A DNA stretch of 64,000 bases from NCBI GenBank assembly GCA_002914805.1, contig JXTB01000173.1, positions 283,119 through 347,118 of the forward strand, in the 5' to 3' direction. Below, one piece after another: positions 61,261 through 64,000 of the stretch. The position numbers and the translations under genes are program-made. The number at the start of each line of letters is the position of its first letter. Position 1 is the stretch's first letter. This DNA is from Parasponia andersonii (Eukaryota > Streptophyta > Magnoliopsida > Rosales > Cannabaceae). Below the pieces are notes generated by a model that did no database searches, had not been told where the DNA came from, and saw nothing but the letters and a program-made list of their open reading frames with translations.

Positions 61261-64000
61261 ACAAGAGTAATCAAACTTTAAGTTATCTTTTTCTGTTTTA
61301 AATAATTATGTATGAAATTTAGCAGATTTATTTTGTAAGGCATTTTTTTTAATGCAAAGGCATTTTGGACAGAAACAAACAAGAGGCAGAAAGCTTTACT
61401 ATAAGTGAATAGGAAAGGGACAATTCGCTTATTCCCATCTTAGCCTATTAAGATTAATACTAAGCAAATTAACGCTATAATTTTAAATCACGTATAACTT
61501 CGCTATTCAAAATAGAACTTACAAAGATTATTTGTGTGGTTGCAAAAACTTAATTCAATTTAGCGTAAAAGGTGTAGAACAAAAATTGGTGTTTCTATTG
61601 TTCTTCAAGGGAGAAAAAATCGAAATAGTTATATAAACTGATTTTTAGCACAGAAATTAAGTCGAGGCAACTTGCCAATGAGTTCAGAATGTCCCCCGCA
61701 TCAAAAAACAAGCACAATTTGGTGATGGGCCCTAGTTAAGAAGCTTAACGTAATGACAGCCCAGTCCAATGTCATTCCCATACAGCCCATCCAGTCTCGA
61801 ACCTTTCAGCACACAAAAAACAAACCCAATAGCGACTGTGACGGGCCCCTAAACCCTTTGCCAACTTTTTTTTTTTTTTTTTAAAGGAAACTTTTCTTTA
61901 TTAATTCACTATGAATATTGATACTCCGTAATCAATACACCGCACTAAATATCTTTTAAATTATTGATATCATTTTGTCATTTCGTGCTAGGTAGTCTTA
62001 CTAGCTAGTAGAAAGGTGTTTTCGCATTAATCATATATAGTACGATTGAATTAAGTTATGTGAAGTATATTATAAAGTTCCTTTTGAGTTTTTTCTATTA
62101 AAAAAAAAAAGTCGGCATGGTGATCAGATCCAATGTCACTATGTTCGCAAATCGACCGGTAATCAAATACATCCAGCGGTCCCGGCAAGAGGAATTTAGT
62201 GTCTTATTATCATACGAATTTGTGGTTGAGACGATATCAATCTTTTCTTAATTTATTATTGATGAGACTTCTTTGCATATGGTACAAACTAGAGTTTACG
62301 ATGTAATTAAATGGCCATCTTGGAAATCATGGGCTAACGCACAGATATTAGCACAACTGTATATCTTTCAATATAAATTTTACAATATGCAACGTCATAA
62401 GCAAGTTGGGTGGAGGGAAGTTAATAGAATATGTGGCTGGCCTTCTGGTGATTGTGCTTATACTACTCCTAATTGTAGTCACAACTCACAACAACTCTCT
62501 AACTTGTATTTGAGGCCTTTTTTTAATTTGGTATGATCAATATGTGTAAGAACAGGGCCCTTAATTCGTATCTCTAAAATTGCTTTTGAACCCGTGACAT
62601 ATACATATCTAACGAGTAATGCCTATCTACCTAGCTGTGTTATAAACATAAGAGATAAGGGTTGCCGTGGACAATTTATTCGGGAGTACGGAATCAAAAC
62701 TCATGACAATTTAATAATAAAAGGAATGTAGCAATTTGTATATTCAAACAGAAATTTTTTTTTTACAGAGATTTTAATATAAGATTCAAATTTTATTCTA
62801 TAAATTTAGAAATAATTTTTATATAAAATGATGTTATTTCTGAATTTATAAAATAGAATTCGAATTTTATACCAAACATCTCCACGTATAAAATATATAT
62901 ATTATTTGGAATTCACATTCACATAAATGATATTTATATATATATTATTTGGAATTCACATTCACATAAATGATATTTGTAGCTGAAAAATAATGTTTGA
63001 GTGGCCTTGACCCGGAAGGAAAAAAAGAAAACAAAAAAAGAAAAAAAGAAAAAGAAAAAGAAAAAGAAGGCCAATTTCTTTTCAAATTTCTTAGTAATTA
63101 AGTACATGTATGTGCCAACTGGAGTTAGTTCAGTTGTACAAGGTTTGAAGGATATGTATGTGAGTTTAGGAGAGTCAGACGTTTAAACTTTGGTAGAATA
63201 TATGTATGTTATTTTTCTTTAAATTTGTAGTGAGTGATGGTCATTAGTTAAGCCCCATTTAAAAAAAAAAATACATGTATGCTAATTTAGCTAGCTGGTC
63301 CAAATTTTTAATTAATTTTAAAAAAGTAACAGAGTATCAAATGCTTGACTTGTAACTATTCTAGACCTCAGTTCTACCTGGCCAAATTAACAGCCTAGTG
63401 CCAGCCAGCTAGGAGTTGTTTTGTAATATTAGCTAATAGATTGACTCCAATAACTAGTTTGTGTACCTGGGTACATGCTCTAGCTATTATCCCAGGTTCA
63501 TTTCCCAGCCATCAAGAGTAAGAATTAGATGGTAAGAACTAATAGCGATATTTTTATCATATGAATTTGCAACTGCTTGATTAGTGGGTGAGGTCAGAAA
63601 TTTGATAATGAAATAATATTCAATTTTCCTTTTTAGTGGTGATCTCGGGACTAAATAACTAATTTGAAATGGCGAAATATAATCTCCTACTCCTACTCCT
63701 ACTCAATGGGATAAATAATTCTCTGGATAAATCTCACACATAAATTGAATAAATTGACCTTAGGGGCTCCACTTTTGAAATGATTTTTTTGTCACTATTT
63801 CACTTAAACTAATTTGTTAAATATTTTAAAACTAATTAATTCTTTATTTCTAAAATTCGTGAAAAATTAATCATAATCCAATCCGATAAACAAAAATAAA
63901 AGGACGCAAGGTATTAACAAACAGCGGGAGAACTAATATCTGGTCAATTTAAAAAATAAACTTCTTTTTTATGAAGTCAGATAAGAAATCTAGGAGCCAA
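61261..64000. other. Gene-free right flank with small repeats
   Basis: This is AT-rich DNA. A 43-bp exact tandem duplication is at 62893-62978, a long AG-purine tract at about 63018-63068 and a (CTCCTA)n run near 63688-63703. TGGGCC/T-like motifs (for example 61726-61731) occur but no start of a gene follows within the window. Confidence 0.45.
62893..62978. repeat. 43-bp exact tandem duplication
   Basis: Units at 62893-62935 and 62936-62978 begin ATATATATATTATTTGGAAT and are identical. Confidence 0.93.

Noticed and set aside
62273-62536. 87-codon frame in the right flank
   Set aside because: No similarity to a known family, no introns or promoter signals; treated as chance.
63001-63186. Lys-rich small frame
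   Set aside because: It is a translation of an AG-purine microsatellite; not a gene.

Overview
The window is nuclear DNA of a eudicot plant. It is AT-rich, has intron-split genes with GT-AG borders, long gene-poor stretches, microsatellites, MITE-like inverted repeats and several decayed LTR retrotransposons. Nothing bacterial, organellar or CRISPR-like was seen. The species cannot be named from the sequence.

Five host genes can be supported. IRE (+, 17 coding exons, 7015-14632) encodes a 1184-residue AGC-type Ser/Thr kinase. An R2R3-MYB regulator of the subgroup-8 kind (-, 17689-18592, 2 exons) follows. UMK1 (+, 22900-25582, 8 exons) encodes a UMP-CMP/adenylate-type kinase; an exact 43-bp tandem duplication in its last exon shifts the frame and alters the C-terminus. 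OTP70 (+, 26471-28063, intronless) encodes an E-class plastid PPR protein. Last is a secreted pectin methylesterase/invertase inhibitor (PMEI; +, 45410-46012). They do not form one pathway. Their order resembles, from recalled locus numbers, a merge of two Arabidopsis segments: IRE-MYB-PMEI on chromosome 5 and PMEI-OTP70-UMK1 on chromosome 4. That suggests a pre-duplication gene order.

The rest is mostly transposon. At the left edge (1-615) is the 5' end of a minus-strand element with a copia-type primer site and LTR. A degraded minus-strand Ty1/copia element (970-6273) ends about 740 bp before the IRE start codon. A 12.3-kb Ty3/gypsy element of Tat type (30039-42381) has gag, protease, RT, an extra RNase H and integrase on the plus strand. 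It also has 111-bp and about 72-bp tandem arrays, and a long antisense ORF with its own TATA box and a likely intron. A second, internally deleted gypsy element (54043-61260) carries a nested 1743-bp solo-LTR-like insertion (55159-56901) with a perfect 5-bp target duplication. A Mutator-like MITE with 10-bp flanking repeats (29697-29938) and other inverted-repeat elements lie between the genes.

No clearly new biological system was found. The observations most worth following are the frame-shifting duplication in UMK1, the antisense transcription unit in the Tat element, the overlapping uORF in front of IRE, the near-pure transition decay of the gypsy LTRs, and the many short exact tandem duplications across the window. 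Domain, family and locus statements rest on recognition by eye; no database search was run.
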